Assembly (NCBI GenBank): GCA_937872005.1
Contig: CALMPQ010000243.1
Location: 1-6,396, forward strand
Direction: 5' to 3'
Length of the DNA stretch: 6,396 nucleotides
Source of the DNA: an uncultured Propioniciclava sp.
GTDB lineage: Bacteria > Actinomycetota > Actinomycetes > Propionibacteriales > Propionibacteriaceae
Of the stretch, positions 6,180-6,396 are shown piece after piece. How positions within the stretch are numbered: position 1 is the first letter of the stretch; the number at the start of each line of letters is the position of its first letter. The notes under the pieces are model-generated. The model did not search any database. It was not told the origin of the DNA and worked only from the letters and a program-made list of their open reading frames with translations. The position numbers and the translations under genes were made by a program.

Positions 6180-6208
6180 TTCACCCGTCGACCGAAACGG
6201 GTTACAGT
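6180..6208 (+). promoter_or_regulatory. Candidate promoter of the divergent plus-strand gene
   Basis: TTCACC (6180-6185) as -35 and TACAGT (6203-6208) as -10, each four of six to the housekeeping consensus, with an ideal 17-base spacer. Transcription would start near 6215, giving a leader of about 50 bases before the TTG start. Confidence 0.5.
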
Positions 6209-6216
6209 GGCGCCGA

Positions 6217-6240
6217 CCGGCCCGTGGGGAAACCGGCCGG
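6217..6240 (+). repeat. Hairpin in the leader of the divergent gene
   Basis: CCGGCC (6217-6222) can pair with GGCCGG (6235-6240) around a 12-base loop. ACCGGCC is also directly repeated at 6216-6222 and 6232-6238. The stem would lie at the very 5' end of the transcript and end ten bases before the ribosome site, so it might affect translation or message stability. No known riboswitch recognised. Confidence 0.35.
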
Positions 6241-6249
6241 GGGTATGCG

Positions 6250-6255
6250 AGGAGG
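6250..6255 (+). promoter_or_regulatory. Ribosome binding site of the divergent gene
   Basis: A perfect AGGAGG eight bases before TTG 6264. This spacing is what selects the rare TTG start over the in-frame GTG at 6273. Confidence 0.7.
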
Positions 6256-6263
6256 CGCCCGCG

Positions 6264-6396
6264 TTGAGCGCTGTGCGACAGGATCCGGGGAAGGCGACGA
6301 AGCCCACCCCCGGCGCTGCAGCACGCACAGAGTCCCCCCGCGCCGACGCCGTCCGGACGAGCCGTCTGATCGGCAATCGGCTCAAGGTGATCAGCT
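6264..6396 (+). CDS. Partial hypothetical protein, divergent to the cytochrome operon
   Basis: An open frame from TTG 6264 to the right edge gives the first 44 residues only. They are basic and rich in Ala, Pro, Thr and Arg, ending in SRLIGNRLKVIS. This is a disordered cytoplasmic tail of the kind that often precedes a first membrane helix, but the helix itself is outside the window. Support for coding: a perfect AGGAGG eight bases before the start, a candidate promoter at 6180-6208, and GC-rich third positions. GTG 6273 is an alternative start. Divergent placement beside the operon would suit a regulator, sensor or cytochrome maturation protein, but nothing visible decides this. I do not recognise it. 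Confidence 0.6.
   Translation, partial: MSAVRQDPGKATKPTPGAAARTESPRADAVRTSRLIGNRLKVIS

Noticed and set aside
5783..6385. Minus-strand open frame covering the divergent spacer
   Set aside because: Its end overlaps the TPR gene in another frame and its start covers the palindromes, the plus-strand promoter and the plus-strand gene start; composition is random-like.
1..6396. tRNA, rRNA, CRISPR array or insertion sequence
   Set aside because: No regularly spaced repeats, transposase-like frames with terminal repeats, or tRNA/rRNA-like segments were seen on either strand.

Overview
The sequence is strongly GC-rich, with G or C at most third codon positions. It uses GGAGG-type ribosome sites, GTG/TTG starts and a U-tract-free GC hairpin. 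This suggests a high-GC Gram-positive bacterium, most likely an actinomycete. That is inferred from composition and protein style; there is no rRNA or marker gene here. The cytochromes have ordinary Sec-type signal peptides and no outer-membrane porin partner is visible, which fits a cell without an outer membrane.

Layout: almost everything reads on the minus strand, right to left. In transcription order the genes are: (1) a membrane-anchored TPR protein (6024-5041); (2) a membrane-anchored NHL-type beta-propeller protein (5029-3926), 11 bases downstream; (3) a secreted six-heme c-type cytochrome (3821-2604); (4) a strong GC hairpin between the cytochrome genes (2530-2567); (5) a secreted eight-heme c-type cytochrome with a Pro/Thr stalk and a beta-rich N-terminal domain (2496-394); (6) a separate short helical protein that runs off the left edge (251-1), with its own candidate promoter. 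A divergent gene starts at 6264 on the plus strand and runs off the right edge. The 240-base divergent spacer (6025-6263) holds several inverted repeats and a plausible plus-strand promoter.

Working together: the window looks like an extracellular or cell-surface electron-transfer locus. Two proteins with one N-terminal membrane segment each would act outside the membrane as assembly or scaffolding factors (TPR and propeller). They precede two exported multiheme cytochromes. The main find is that the six-heme protein has the same order and local context of heme motifs as I recall for OmcS, the filament-forming nanowire cytochrome of Geobacter. An NHL-repeat gene is also, as I recall, next to omcS. 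A Gram-positive OmcS-like filament system is therefore a testable hypothesis. It rests on motif order and gene context only, with no alignment or structure run here.
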